Of a stretch of DNA of 39,301 nt, positions 8,601 through 16,623 are shown one piece after another. Location: the NCBI GenBank assembly GCA_049325055.1, contig JBMOPB010000091.1, positions 1-39,301 on the forward strand. Direction: 5' to 3'. This DNA comes from BRHc4a sp049325055. GTDB taxonomy: Bacteria > Bacillota > Desulfotomaculia > Desulfotomaculales > Desulfocucumaceae. The first letter of the stretch is position 1. Every line of letters starts with the position of its first letter. A program made the translations under genes and the position numbers. The notes beneath the pieces are model-generated. The model searched no databases. It saw nothing but the letters and a program-made list of their open reading frames with translations, and was not told the origin of the DNA.

Positions 8601-9394
8601 GTGTATACCTGGAATTACCGGCCTTACTGGCGGCAGTGGCTGTTTTCGCCTGGTGCGTTAGAAAGGCGGATCTTCCGAAGCCGCTAAAAGTACTCGAAAA
8701 GCTGGGCAGCTACGGCACCTCAAGGGAAAACTTGAAGGCCCACGGGAAGAAACTTGAAGCTTTAAAGGTGCCTGTTTCTGCGGAAATGTTTTCGGCGGCA
8801 AAGGTGGTTTTGACCGTACTGCTTTTCCTCCTGGGAGCTTTTTTATTGTCAGCCCGGCTGTTCGAGGGGATTTTCTTTATTTTTGCTATTCCCATGGCAA
8901 GAAAACTCCCGGAAATTTTTCTCGACAAGCTGGAGAAAAAAAGGAAGGAGGAAATATTAAGGGGTTTGCCCCTTATGATTGACCAGGTCCGGATTTACGC
9001 CAAGGCTGCCGGATACTACGGTGCTCTGAAAATGGTGTCAAGGGCAACAAAGGGGGCGCTGGGAAAGGAAATGGCGGTACTGGCTGCAGAGATGGAGATA
9101 ATCGGATTGATTGAGGCTCTAAATAATTTCGCGGCCCGTTGCGGGGTCTCCGGGGCAGCCGACTTCGCCAGGATTATTCAGGTGGAGCAGAGAACCGGGG
9201 CGGATATTGACGGGATTCTTTTGAACTACTCTAAGATGGCCCGTCAGAGAAAGGTTTCCCATATCAAGAGGAAGATAAAGGTTGAACCTCTGCTTATGAC
9301 GGTGCTGCCCGGCATTCTGCTGGTGATCTTCCTCATGATGTTCGTGGTCCCGTTACTCAACACCATTATTGACCAGTTAAATGCTATTAATTAA
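8597..9394 (+). CDS. tadC: Tad platform protein TadC
   Basis: This is the second T2SSF-family platform protein, with membrane segments near residues 8-20, 75-105 and 240-262 around a cytoplasmic helical domain. The GTG at 8597 is chosen because it overlaps the tadB stop in the GTGA arrangement and begins just before the first hydrophobic stretch. A longer frame from 8561 would add 12 polar residues. It acts with TadB and CpaF in pilus assembly. Confidence 0.82.
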   Translation: MSVYLELPALLAAVAVFAWCVRKADLPKPLKVLEKLGSYGTSRENLKAHGKKLEALKVPVSAEMFSAAKVVLTVLLFLLGAFLLSARLFEGIFFIFAIPMARKLPEIFLDKLEKKRKEEILRGLPLMIDQVRIYAKAAGYYGALKMVSRATKGALGKEMAVLAAEMEIIGLIEALNNFAARCGVSGAADFARIIQVEQRTGADIDGILLNYSKMARQRKVSHIKRKIKVEPLLMTVLPGILLVIFLMMFVVPLLNTIIDQLNAIN

Positions 9395-9408
9395 AAGGAG
9401 GGCTATAC

Positions 9409-9615
9409 ATGCTGAAAAAAGTCAAGGGATTTGTCGTGGCGTTACATAACAATGAAAGAGGGGGTTATTTCCTGGAGATGGCACTAACCCTGATCGGAGT
9501 GGGCCTGGCTATATACGGTGCAGCCAGCGGGCTTTCAAACAACGGCATAAAGCCGAAATATGACTCCATTACCACCGAGGTATCGGGTGTTTCAGTTCCA
9601 GACCTTACACCCTAA
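9409..9615 (+). CDS. Flp-like pilin (first of two)
   Basis: A 68-residue protein with an AAAAGGAGGG ribosome site. A short basic leader ends in NERG, then GYFLE places Glu at +5 of the mature protein, followed by a hydrophobic helix (MALTLIGVGLAIYGAAS) and a short hydrophilic tail. This is the architecture of Flp major pilins, processed by a prepilin peptidase such as TadV/CpaA, which is not in this window. It lies directly after tadC. Confidence 0.72.
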   Translation: MLKKVKGFVVALHNNERGGYFLEMALTLIGVGLAIYGAASGLSNNGIKPKYDSITTEVSGVSVPDLTP

Positions 9616-9632
9616 AGAGAACATGGAGGTAT

Positions 9633-9815
9633 ATGAATGTGCTGAGCATAATAAAAAAAATGCACAGGAACCAGAGGGCCAGCCTGTATATAGAAATGGC
9701 CCTTTTGATAATCGGGGTCGGCCTGGCTGTGGCCAGCCAAATGACGACGCTTGGATCCACGATGGGGACAAAGATTACCGACATAAAGGGTCAAGTTGAA
9801 CTTGTGGGGAACTGA
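9633..9815 (+). CDS. Flp-like pilin (second of two)
   Basis: A 60-residue protein with GGAGG 5-10 bp before the ATG. The leader ends in NQRA, then SLYIE gives Glu at +5, followed by MALLIIGVGLAVASQ and a short tail. Ala instead of Gly at -1 is tolerated in some prepilins. It is similar to the preceding gene (shared EMALxxIGVGLA core), so the pair looks like a tandem duplication. Either could be the major subunit. Confidence 0.7.
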   Translation: MNVLSIIKKMHRNQRASLYIEMALLIIGVGLAVASQMTTLGSTMGTKITDIKGQVELVGN

Positions 9816-9818
9816 TAT

Positions 9819-10304
9819 ATGATATCAAAATTACACAAAGACAGAAGGGGGCAGATTTTTCTGGAGGCGCTTTTCGTCATCCCCCTTCTATTCATGCTTT
9901 TTGTTTTTATCGTGGAAACCGGTTATCTGATGTATAATTGGACAGTTATCAATTTTAATACCTGCAATTTTGCCGTAACAGCCGCAACCAGTGGCCAATT
10001 TACAGATGAAATAAGGCTCAGGCTGGCCGATAACATCAGCAAATGGACAGTGAGCAGCCAGGGATACAGCTATGACATCTATGGCACAGCCCTTCCGGCA
10101 TCTCCGGCCGACAACACCGTCTACATCTACGGAACGGACAGGAGCACTCCGGTGCAAAGAGGGTCTTATATTAGCGTAAACGTAAACTATCCCTGGCGAT
10201 TCAAATTCTTTCTTATTGACAGCCTTTTCAATTATGTAACCACAGAAAACAAGATCAGAATCAATGGGAATGCTTCGGTGCCCAGTGAGGTGTTTATTGA
10301 ATGA
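9819..10304 (+). CDS. TadE-like pseudopilin (third)
   Basis: RRG/QIFLEALFVIPLLF gives a prepilin-type site with Glu at +5, then a membrane helix and an extracytoplasmic domain of about 120 residues. Family length is normal (161). The ATG is 3 bp after the pilin stop and the gene overlaps the next by 4 bp (ATGA), so it is cotranslated within the pilus operon. Confidence 0.75.
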   Translation: MISKLHKDRRGQIFLEALFVIPLLFMLFVFIVETGYLMYNWTVINFNTCNFAVTAATSGQFTDEIRLRLADNISKWTVSSQGYSYDIYGTALPASPADNTVYIYGTDRSTPVQRGSYISVNVNYPWRFKFFLIDSLFNYVTTENKIRINGNASVPSEVFIE

Positions 10305-10837
10305 TATTTAAAGATCAGAGAGGGTCGGCCTCGGTGCTGGCCCTCTTTATGATGGTGTGTTTTTTTGCTGTCGGCGCATTTGTTGCAGACGTAGCAAAGC
10401 ATTTTTCCGTTAAGGTGGCGGTAAAAAATAAGCTGAACATTGCCTTAAGAAGCGCAGCGGCACAGCTTGACGAGAACGATCTGAAAAACGCAAACCTTGT
10501 AATTGACGAGGCAAACGCATTTCAGGCGTTCCTTGATGTATTGAAGGCGAATCTTGTGCTGGACGACGGCCTTGCCCCACAAACTGGATCAATACTCAAC
10601 GCAGGGGCTGTTCAAATTGATTATTTCAAAGTAGTAAAACCGGAGGAAGTTCCATTTACATATACATTTGTTGGTTATACAGAAACCGTGAGCCGTCCGG
10701 CGGTGGTGGGAATAATCGGCTTTCCGGTCAAGAGTGGGCTGTTCGCCCGTATGGCCGGGTCTCCGGAGGAGTCCACCATGTACTGCCATGCTACGGTGGC
10801 GCCGGAGTTGATCAGCAGGCCGGTGGATCAAATTTAG
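10301..10837 (+). CDS. TadG-like pilus protein (second)
   Basis: QRGSASVLALFMMVCFFAVGAFVADVAKHF is the N-terminal hydrophobic helix pattern of TadE/TadG-like proteins (described by parts: QRG, then SASVLALF and a helix). Glu at +5 is absent. The remaining 130 residues are a mixed domain without recognised motifs and without the Cys insert of the first TadG-like gene. The start overlaps the previous stop in ATGA form. Confidence 0.62.
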   Translation: MIFKDQRGSASVLALFMMVCFFAVGAFVADVAKHFSVKVAVKNKLNIALRSAAAQLDENDLKNANLVIDEANAFQAFLDVLKANLVLDDGLAPQTGSILNAGAVQIDYFKVVKPEEVPFTYTFVGYTETVSRPAVVGIIGFPVKSGLFARMAGSPEESTMYCHATVAPELISRPVDQI

Positions 10838-10882
10838 GGAGTAATTGGGGATGAAATACTTGAAAGGAGCTGCAAGCATTTT

Positions 10883-11806
10883 ATGAGGTTAAAGCTGACC
10901 ATGTACTTATCATTAATGTTTCTCTGTCTCACTATCGGTTATAGCGGAACAGCATATGCAGCAAATTACTCTGCTCTTATAGGGTCTGGAAGCGCTCATT
11001 ATTACCAAATTAGTTATTCGGTAGCGGGTGTAAATGTTGTTGGGTTTAATGATACGCAGGATTTTATTAAAATGATACCTGCGGATGTTACCGTGCAATA
11101 CCGAAGTGCAAGTGGCGGTGGGGCATACGATTTTTACTTAAATTATACCTTGCCGGATGATGGTTCCTACTGGAGAGTCCAAGGAAATGTAATTATATCT
11201 GTGGCTAATTCCAGCAGCACTGAAGGCGGGACCGGTTATGGTTACAATATTTTTAAAATAGATATAGCGAACACAACGCCGGGCTCCTTCTCCGGCTACT
11301 CACCCAAAACCGCCACTGATGCAGCCAATACTGCTGCAGGTAATGCCATTACAGCAGCAGTAAACGCAACAAATGCCTATAATGCTGCAAACGCTGCCAA
11401 AACCTCGGCTGATGCTGCTGTATCATATACATGGGATTTGATTTCTTCAAAATCAGTGGCTACCCTGGCAAGTGAGGCCAACGCCAAGCTTGATGACTTA
11501 CAGTCATCTATAGTCAGTATTCAGAACAATTTTGGCGGGGATACCACTCCACCGGCTGTTAAACTGAGAACTGTATCCGGAGCCAAGGCAACAAGCGGTA
11601 ATGCTATTAATGCGGTGCTTGATATCTCGGACAATGCAGCGGGTACATTTCAATTCAGTTTGGATGGTGAGCATTTTTCTCCCGCACCCGCAAGCAAAAT
11701 AATTTCATTGCCGGTCAATAACCCGGGACCAAATGTAATTACGGTATGGGTAAGAGATGAGGCAGGAAATGTAGGATCTTCTTCCATCACTATAAGAAAA
11801 CTTTAG
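10883..11806 (+). CDS. Secreted Ala-rich / Ig-like protein
   Basis: Residues 1-27 are a signal peptide ending AYA. Residues about 28-135 form a Tyr/Ser/Gly-rich beta domain. Residues 140-220 are Ala/Asn-rich with heptad-like spacing, probably a coiled coil. Residues 222-307 begin DTTPP and include VRDEAGN, typical of an extracellular Ig-like repeat. No sortase motif was seen. GGAGCTG is about 12 bp upstream of the ATG. It may be a surface or pilus-associated adhesin, inferred from architecture and location. Confidence 0.65.
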   Translation: MRLKLTMYLSLMFLCLTIGYSGTAYAANYSALIGSGSAHYYQISYSVAGVNVVGFNDTQDFIKMIPADVTVQYRSASGGGAYDFYLNYTLPDDGSYWRVQGNVIISVANSSSTEGGTGYGYNIFKIDIANTTPGSFSGYSPKTATDAANTAAGNAITAAVNATNAYNAANAAKTSADAAVSYTWDLISSKSVATLASEANAKLDDLQSSIVSIQNNFGGDTTPPAVKLRTVSGAKATSGNAINAVLDISDNAAGTFQFSLDGEHFSPAPASKIISLPVNNPGPNVITVWVRDEAGNVGSSSITIRKL

Positions 11807-11811
11807 ATTTA

Positions 11812-11851
11812 AAGCTTAAAACGGTTTAGTGCCGGTTTTTCTTTTTTATGG
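11812..11851 (+). terminator. Weak candidate terminator
   Basis: An imperfect short hairpin (AAACGG/CCGGTTT with one extra base) is followed by a T-rich run (TTTTTCTTTTTT). It would end the transcript of the preceding gene. The stem is weak. Confidence 0.4.
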
Positions 11852-11862
11852 GGGTGTAGTCT

Positions 11863-12618
11863 TTGAATCTGAAGAGGCTGATACTATCGATTTTTTTATG
11901 TTTTGTAATTTCCGGATGTACTATGAAAGACAATGGCATAAACAACGTGGAGAAAGAGGTTTTCCCTGTTGTGGATCAATACTTAGAAAACTCGGCCGCC
12001 GGTAACTGGAAAGAGGTTTATGAAACACTTTCCGGAGAGGCACTGGCCGAAGCCAGGGCTAACTCCGGGAGAGTAAAAGCTGAAGAAAAAGTTATTACAA
12101 AAAATTTTGAGCTGAATCCCGTTGTCCCCGGTGTTGTTGAGGTTACCGCTGATTTTACTGTGAGCGTCGGCGGGGAATTTGACCGGCTTTCATATAAGTT
12201 CAGACTTAAAAAGGCCGGAGAAAAATGGCTGATATATAAGACTGAGTATGGCCAGTACATTCACGGCGAACTAAGGCACGGGCAGCTGCCCCCGGAGGCT
12301 GCCGATGTTATTGGAAGGTACATTGAAATGCCCTTTAAGGAAAAGCATTTTTCCGGTCAGAAATACCTGGCCGGTAAAATGCTGCAGGAATTCAAAAGGG
12401 CCTCGCATCTGCCTGTGGATTCCAAATCCGTGAAGGAACAGGGGAATGTTTCAGTCAGGGTTAAAGCCGTGGAGTGCCTGGGATTATCGGAAGGATTCGC
12501 TATGGCACGGGTTAGCTATGAAGTTATAAAAAACAGTACAGCATACCCGATGGAAGTGGCACTTGATGTGCTTGATGTTAACGGCAGCTGGAGAATATGC
12601 AGCATGGATGTTTTATAG
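11863..12618 (+). CDS. Lipoprotein with NTF2-like character, function unknown
   Basis: It starts at TTG with GGGGGTG upstream. The signal peptide ends with a lipobox VISGC (Cys19). The mature protein contains two repeats resembling small alpha/beta NTF2-like domains: QYLENSAAGNWKEVYETLSG with FRLKKAGEKWLIYK, and a second half ending ALDVLDVNGSWRICS. Such domains are common in Firmicute lipoproteins of unknown role. It lies 19 bp before the next gene and may belong to the pilus-associated exported set. Confidence 0.6.
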   Translation: MNLKRLILSIFLCFVISGCTMKDNGINNVEKEVFPVVDQYLENSAAGNWKEVYETLSGEALAEARANSGRVKAEEKVITKNFELNPVVPGVVEVTADFTVSVGGEFDRLSYKFRLKKAGEKWLIYKTEYGQYIHGELRHGQLPPEAADVIGRYIEMPFKEKHFSGQKYLAGKMLQEFKRASHLPVDSKSVKEQGNVSVRVKAVECLGLSEGFAMARVSYEVIKNSTAYPMEVALDVLDVNGSWRICSMDVL

Positions 12619-12637
12619 ATGTGAGGATGATACAGGG

Positions 12638-14320
12638 ATGGAGGGTCTGCTGAAAAAGCTATGGCTGTTACCAGTGATATTGCTTTTGCTCTGCCTTGGT
12701 ACGCCTGTGTTTGCCGAAATTGTTTTAGATGAAGGGTTTACCGATATGACCCGGGTGGACCTTGCTAAAACCACGGCCAGGGTGGATACAACAAACAATT
12801 ATGTGCTTCTTCCTTCACAGTCATTGGCCGGTTCACTGAGTATGATAGAAAGCGGCCTGGGTTACGCCACGGCCTCAAAAGAAGGAATCAGGCTTTATGA
12901 ATATGATGACGCCAGCGGAAGGGTGAAACAGAACCCGTTGTACTCATGCTCCTGGGCCACGGACGCCACCGGTGTTTCAATCCGCCAGGACAACCTCAAT
13001 GTTTGGGCTATTACTCCGGACAGCATAGCATATTACAAATTCAACGGCGCCGGTATGAGCAATGACCCGGCCCTGAAAGTGACAGGCCTTGTGGATGTGC
13101 TTTCGGTAACCGCTTTTAAAAACAGAGATTCAGCCCTGGTTCTACAGGACGGGGGAAATAAGTCCAGGATAACGTTATATGATGCCGGGGCCAACCTGAA
13201 CCCGTCAGTGGTATTTCAGCCGGACATTGAAAATCCGGTGTCGATTTCAATGGTAAACGATTCGCCGGACTTCAGGCTATTTACCAAGGACTCGGTATAC
13301 TACTTTTCTTATGATGAAGCCGGAGGGACTTATGTTGAGGACCCGGCCAGGAAAATAACCGGCCTTGCGGACATTATATCAGGAAACAGCGATGAAACTG
13401 GTAATGCCGTTCTTACACATACAGATTTAGGGTACTACATAAACAGTGACACCGGTGGGGCCTCAAGGGTTGACGTGTTAAGCCCCGGGCCGGTGAGCAA
13501 CCCGATTGCCGTTTCATTGAAACCTGGTGCCTATGAGCAGGTCTTCCTCGATGAAAATGGTAACATACAATGGTGGACATATGACGATGCGGGAGTCAGA
13601 GTGGTCCGCGATCCCAACATGGAGATAACCGGACTGATCCTTAATAAGGGTTACGCCCATCCAAGGAGTTACTACTCTGTTGCTTTAAGCACTGCAACGT
13701 CCTATGATGCTGCCTATCTTACCGTATTAGAGGATAAACCCGCCGGCACTTCAATCAGTTATTATGTCTCATCTGATGGAGGCAGTACATTCACGGCGGT
13801 AACGCCCGGGAGTTGGACCGTCGTCCCCGGAGGCAGCAGCTTTGTTGTCAGGGCTGTTTTGGATACAACGGACCCACAGCAGACGCCAAAGGTACAGCAT
13901 GTAACACTTGAAGTTGAAGAAGACCTGGTACTGGAGGGCAGTATTAGCCCTCAGCCTGCAGAAAGGTCAAGGAACGTTACCATTTCCGCCCGGGCGGTGA
14001 GATTGACAACTGGTAATATGGTAATGCTTGATTTCTGCTCTGTCAGGTATCCCCTGGAGACCAAGGCCAACGGTGAGCAGGCTTTGCCTGACGGGGAAAT
14101 GCCCACTGACGCCACCATGACTTTTAACGCCACAAGTGGTTATTGGGAATATACATTCACGGTGCCTGAGAAGATGGTTGATAACCGATGGCCTGATGAT
14201 GGTATTTACCTTGCAAGAATAAACGGGATTAAAGGGGCCGTACAAAAACAGGCCAACCTGAGTATTGATATAAGTGGAAACATTATGCGAAGATTAATCA
14301 TCAGAACGTTGAGCTTGTGA
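12638..14320 (+). CDS. Large exported repeat protein, function unknown
   Basis: The ATG at 12638 is chosen since it begins the signal peptide (MEGLLKKLWLLPVILLLLCL, cleavage after VFA) and has GAGG upstream; a longer frame from 12563 runs back into the previous gene. Four similar segments, Y/W-x-YDxAG followed by DPxxxITGL, occur near residues 86, 131, 220 and 311, suggesting a beta-propeller-like fold. The C-terminal third is beta-rich with a possible Ig-like domain (SISPQPAERSRNVTISARAV). No enzyme motif was seen. Confidence 0.65.
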   Translation: MEGLLKKLWLLPVILLLLCLGTPVFAEIVLDEGFTDMTRVDLAKTTARVDTTNNYVLLPSQSLAGSLSMIESGLGYATASKEGIRLYEYDDASGRVKQNPLYSCSWATDATGVSIRQDNLNVWAITPDSIAYYKFNGAGMSNDPALKVTGLVDVLSVTAFKNRDSALVLQDGGNKSRITLYDAGANLNPSVVFQPDIENPVSISMVNDSPDFRLFTKDSVYYFSYDEAGGTYVEDPARKITGLADIISGNSDETGNAVLTHTDLGYYINSDTGGASRVDVLSPGPVSNPIAVSLKPGAYEQVFLDENGNIQWWTYDDAGVRVVRDPNMEITGLILNKGYAHPRSYYSVALSTATSYDAAYLTVLEDKPAGTSISYYVSSDGGSTFTAVTPGSWTVVPGGSSFVVRAVLDTTDPQQTPKVQHVTLEVEEDLVLEGSISPQPAERSRNVTISARAVRLTTGNMVMLDFCSVRYPLETKANGEQALPDGEMPTDATMTFNATSGYWEYTFTVPEKMVDNRWPDDGIYLARINGIKGAVQKQANLSIDISGNIMRRLIIRTLSL

Positions 14321-14341
14321 TTTAGATACCGTTTCAATAAA

Positions 14342-14367
14342 CCTTGACCTGCCATCGTAGGCAAGGG
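14342..14367 (-). terminator. Weak candidate terminator between convergent genes
   Basis: CCTTG-a-CCT pairs with AGG-CAAGG (one bulge). On the minus strand it is followed by TTTATT, so it could end the chemoreceptor transcript. The rest of the gap (14321-14428) shows nothing else. Confidence 0.3.
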
Positions 14368-14428
14368 ATAACTTTTCCCTCATTTCTACTTTGGTTGTTT
14401 TATCTGGCAAGGCAACCGTCCCTGCTTG

Positions 14429-15265
14429 CTACTGTTTCCTTACCAGTTCCTCGGCAAAGGATTTTAACTCTGCTGAAATATTTTCCAGGTTTTGAATGAA
14501 GGACATCACGCTCTGGGAAGAGGCTGCCTGTTCCTCCGAGACGGCGGATATTTCGGAAATCTGGGTTGCCAGGTCCTCGATGTGGCCCTTGATTAAGCCG
14601 ATTATCTCTTTGATGTCTTTTACCGATGTGTTGGTGCGGCTGGCCAGCTTCCGAATCTCCTCGGCCACAACGTTGAAGCCCCTGCCCTGGTCCCCGGCCC
14701 TGGCGGCTTCTATGGCGGCGTTCAGTCCCAGCAGGTGTGTCTGGGATGAAACCTCGTTTATCAACTGCAGAATCCCGTCAGTGTTATGAACGTCCTTCAG
14801 CATATCGTGAGTGTTGGTATTAATTGTCTGAACGGTTGAGGAGAGCTGCTCCGCCGAGGCCGACAGGTTGGTGGTATGGGCGGATATTTCATTTACCGCA
14901 GCTACAAGGTTTTGTGACAGGTCTTTTATTTTTTCCACCAGTGTCACGGGAAGCCAGAACCCCAGGGTGCCAACCACGTTGTTTTGATCATCCCTTATGC
15001 AGGTTACCTTTCCCATGTATGGAAAACCAAAAGTTTCACTTCCTGCCATAACGACCAGACGCTTCCCCTCTTTAAGGCAACGGTAAGTTACGGTGCCGGG
15101 GTTAACGGGGTCACCGGACTTTATTTTGTGGTCCAGCACCGTCCCGGGAATGTAGACTAAAAATCTTTCGGTGTCGCTTATGGTAACTGCGTATTCTTCT
15201 CCCAGTGTCTCTTTCAGCAGGGGGGCCGTTTTTATAATGCTGTCCAGGTGCTTGTTTTCGCTCAT
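14429..15265 (-). CDS. Soluble methyl-accepting chemotaxis protein (YfmS-like)
   Basis: The start at 15265 is chosen for the AAGGAGGTGC site; a longer frame would add an unlikely N-terminus. No membrane segment is present. Residues 1-125 form a PAS-like sensory region, and residues 130-278 are a short signalling coiled coil with the conserved hairpin tip LLGLNAAIEAARAGDQGRGF and VAEEIRKLA. It should signal to CheA/CheW in the cytoplasm. Size and layout resemble short soluble receptors such as B. subtilis YfmS. The ligand is unknown. It lies next to the transport operon but has its own promoter region. Confidence 0.85.
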   Translation of the reverse strand: MSENKHLDSIIKTAPLLKETLGEEYAVTISDTERFLVYIPGTVLDHKIKSGDPVNPGTVTYRCLKEGKRLVVMAGSETFGFPYMGKVTCIRDDQNNVVGTLGFWLPVTLVEKIKDLSQNLVAAVNEISAHTTNLSASAEQLSSTVQTINTNTHDMLKDVHNTDGILQLINEVSSQTHLLGLNAAIEAARAGDQGRGFNVVAEEIRKLASRTNTSVKDIKEIIGLIKGHIEDLATQISEISAVSEEQAASSQSVMSFIQNLENISAELKSFAEELVRKQ

Positions 15266-15335
15266 TCTTTGCACCTCCTTAAAAATTTTATTGATACTGC
15301 GATACATGGCAGATTTATGGATCCAGAGGGTAATA

Positions 15336-15361
15336 GTGTCAAAATTTACAAAATATGACAC
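15336..15361 (-). promoter_or_regulatory. Inverted repeat over the chemoreceptor -35 element
   Basis: GTGTCA and TGACAC are separated by 14 bp, with partial symmetry continuing inward (TTT..AAA). On the minus strand the arm nearer the gene contains TTGACA, a consensus -35, followed 17 bp later by a weak -10 (CATAAA). A regulator bound here would probably affect transcription of the chemoreceptor. Confidence 0.4.
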
Positions 15362-15502
15362 GTTTATTGATCACAGGGCAGCTACAGGATTTTCTTTTAT
15401 TTATTTTGATATCGAAGTATAAAAACCTTCATTTTTTATTCCAAATATTCATTTTTTTATAAAAAAATTTAAATATGATAAAAGGTAAACTTTTTCTCAA
15501 AT

Positions 15503-15527
15503 AAAAAAAACCGCCAGAAGGCGGCTT
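15503..15527 (-). terminator. Rho-independent terminator of the tripartite transporter operon
   Basis: On the minus strand, GCCGCC pairs with GGCGG around a TTCT loop and is followed by eight T. It lies just after the tctC stop. Upstream on the plus side, 15362-15502 is AT-rich with no gene seen. Confidence 0.85.
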
Positions 15528-15538
15528 ATTTCAATTTT

Positions 15539-16531
15539 TTATTTTTTCGCCAGTCCGTACTTGTCAACCAGAACCTTGTAGGTGTCCAGATACTGTTTGG
15601 TTACTTTTTCGAACTCCTCGCCGCCCAGGTATGCCGCAGGCTGGCCGATCTTCTTCATGTCCTCAAGATATGCAGGGTCGTTGGCGATTGTCTTGAAGCC
15701 TTCCCTCAGCTTTTTCAGCACCTCCGGGTCAGTGCCCTTGGGCGCTGCAAAGCCGCGGCGGATATCTGAAATAAAGTTGTATCCCTGCTCTTTAAAGGTG
15801 GGGACGTCTTTTACCCACTCATGGCGGGTTTCGGAAGCGATGGACAGGAGTTTGAATTTGGCAAGGTCACGCATGACGTCGTTGAGGTTTCCTATCATGG
15901 CGTCGATGTGACCACCCATCAGGGCCACGTTCTGGTCGGCCGCTCCCGTAAAGGGAACCGGTGTAACCTTGATGCCGAGTATTTCTTCCATCTGGAGCAG
16001 GGCCAGGTGGTGAGCGGTAAAGGTTCCCACTATACCTACCGTCATTTTGCCGTTCTTTTTCTTGGCCTCTTCAACAAACCCCTTCAGGTCCTTGATGGGG
16101 CTGTCGGCCTTGACCACCAGAAGGTTGGGGTCAGCAACAACCTGGGCGATGTAGGCAAAGTCATCAACCTTGAAAGTGGCCTGCGGGCTGAGAGACTGAA
16201 TTGCTATGTGCGGCACGTTGATCCCGCCGATGGTATAGCCGTCGGGCTTTGCCCTGACTATTTCGGTAAATCCTACCTGTCCGCCGGCTCCTGTCTTGTA
16301 ATCGAATACCAGGGGCTGGTCATTGAATTGTTTCTTCCAGTACTTTTCCACGATACGGGCCTGAACGTCGCTGGAACCGCCGGCAGTGAAGGCGATAATC
16401 ATGTTAACGGGTTTTGTCGGGTACTTGGGGGTGGCAGCCTCTTTTTTGGAACCTGCGCCGCAGCCTGCAACTATCCCTGCTACAAAAAGCGTCAGTACCA
16501 AAAGGGAAATCGTCCAAAGTTTCTTATTCAT
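15539..16531 (-). CDS. tctC: Tripartite tricarboxylate transporter receptor TctC
   Basis: This 330-residue extracytoplasmic receptor has a lipobox VAGC (Cys24), as expected in a Gram-positive. YPTKPVNMIIAFTAGGSSD and FDYKTGAGGQVG are typical of the TctC/Bug family, and GFAAPKGTDPEVLKKLREG marks the C-terminal region. It would capture a carboxylic acid and deliver it to TctAB. It is the last gene of the operon, after tctA, and is followed by a strong terminator. Confidence 0.9.
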   Translation of the reverse strand: MNKKLWTISLLVLTLFVAGIVAGCGAGSKKEAATPKYPTKPVNMIIAFTAGGSSDVQARIVEKYWKKQFNDQPLVFDYKTGAGGQVGFTEIVRAKPDGYTIGGINVPHIAIQSLSPQATFKVDDFAYIAQVVADPNLLVVKADSPIKDLKGFVEEAKKKNGKMTVGIVGTFTAHHLALLQMEEILGIKVTPVPFTGAADQNVALMGGHIDAMIGNLNDVMRDLAKFKLLSIASETRHEWVKDVPTFKEQGYNFISDIRRGFAAPKGTDPEVLKKLREGFKTIANDPAYLEDMKKIGQPAAYLGGEEFEKVTKQYLDTYKVLVDKYGLAKK

Positions 16532-16623
16532 TTTTATTCACGTCCCTTTCCTATATTTTGGCGCTGCGTTATCAAGAAATTCCTTTGCTGTGTGTTTTGT
16601 ATTTTCACCTCCTTGCCAAAAGA

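Noticed and set aside
10851..10886. 11-codon frame overlapping the start of the Ala-rich exported protein gene (MKYLKGAASIL)
   Set aside because: Too short to support. Its overlap with the ATGA of the next gene could be chance.
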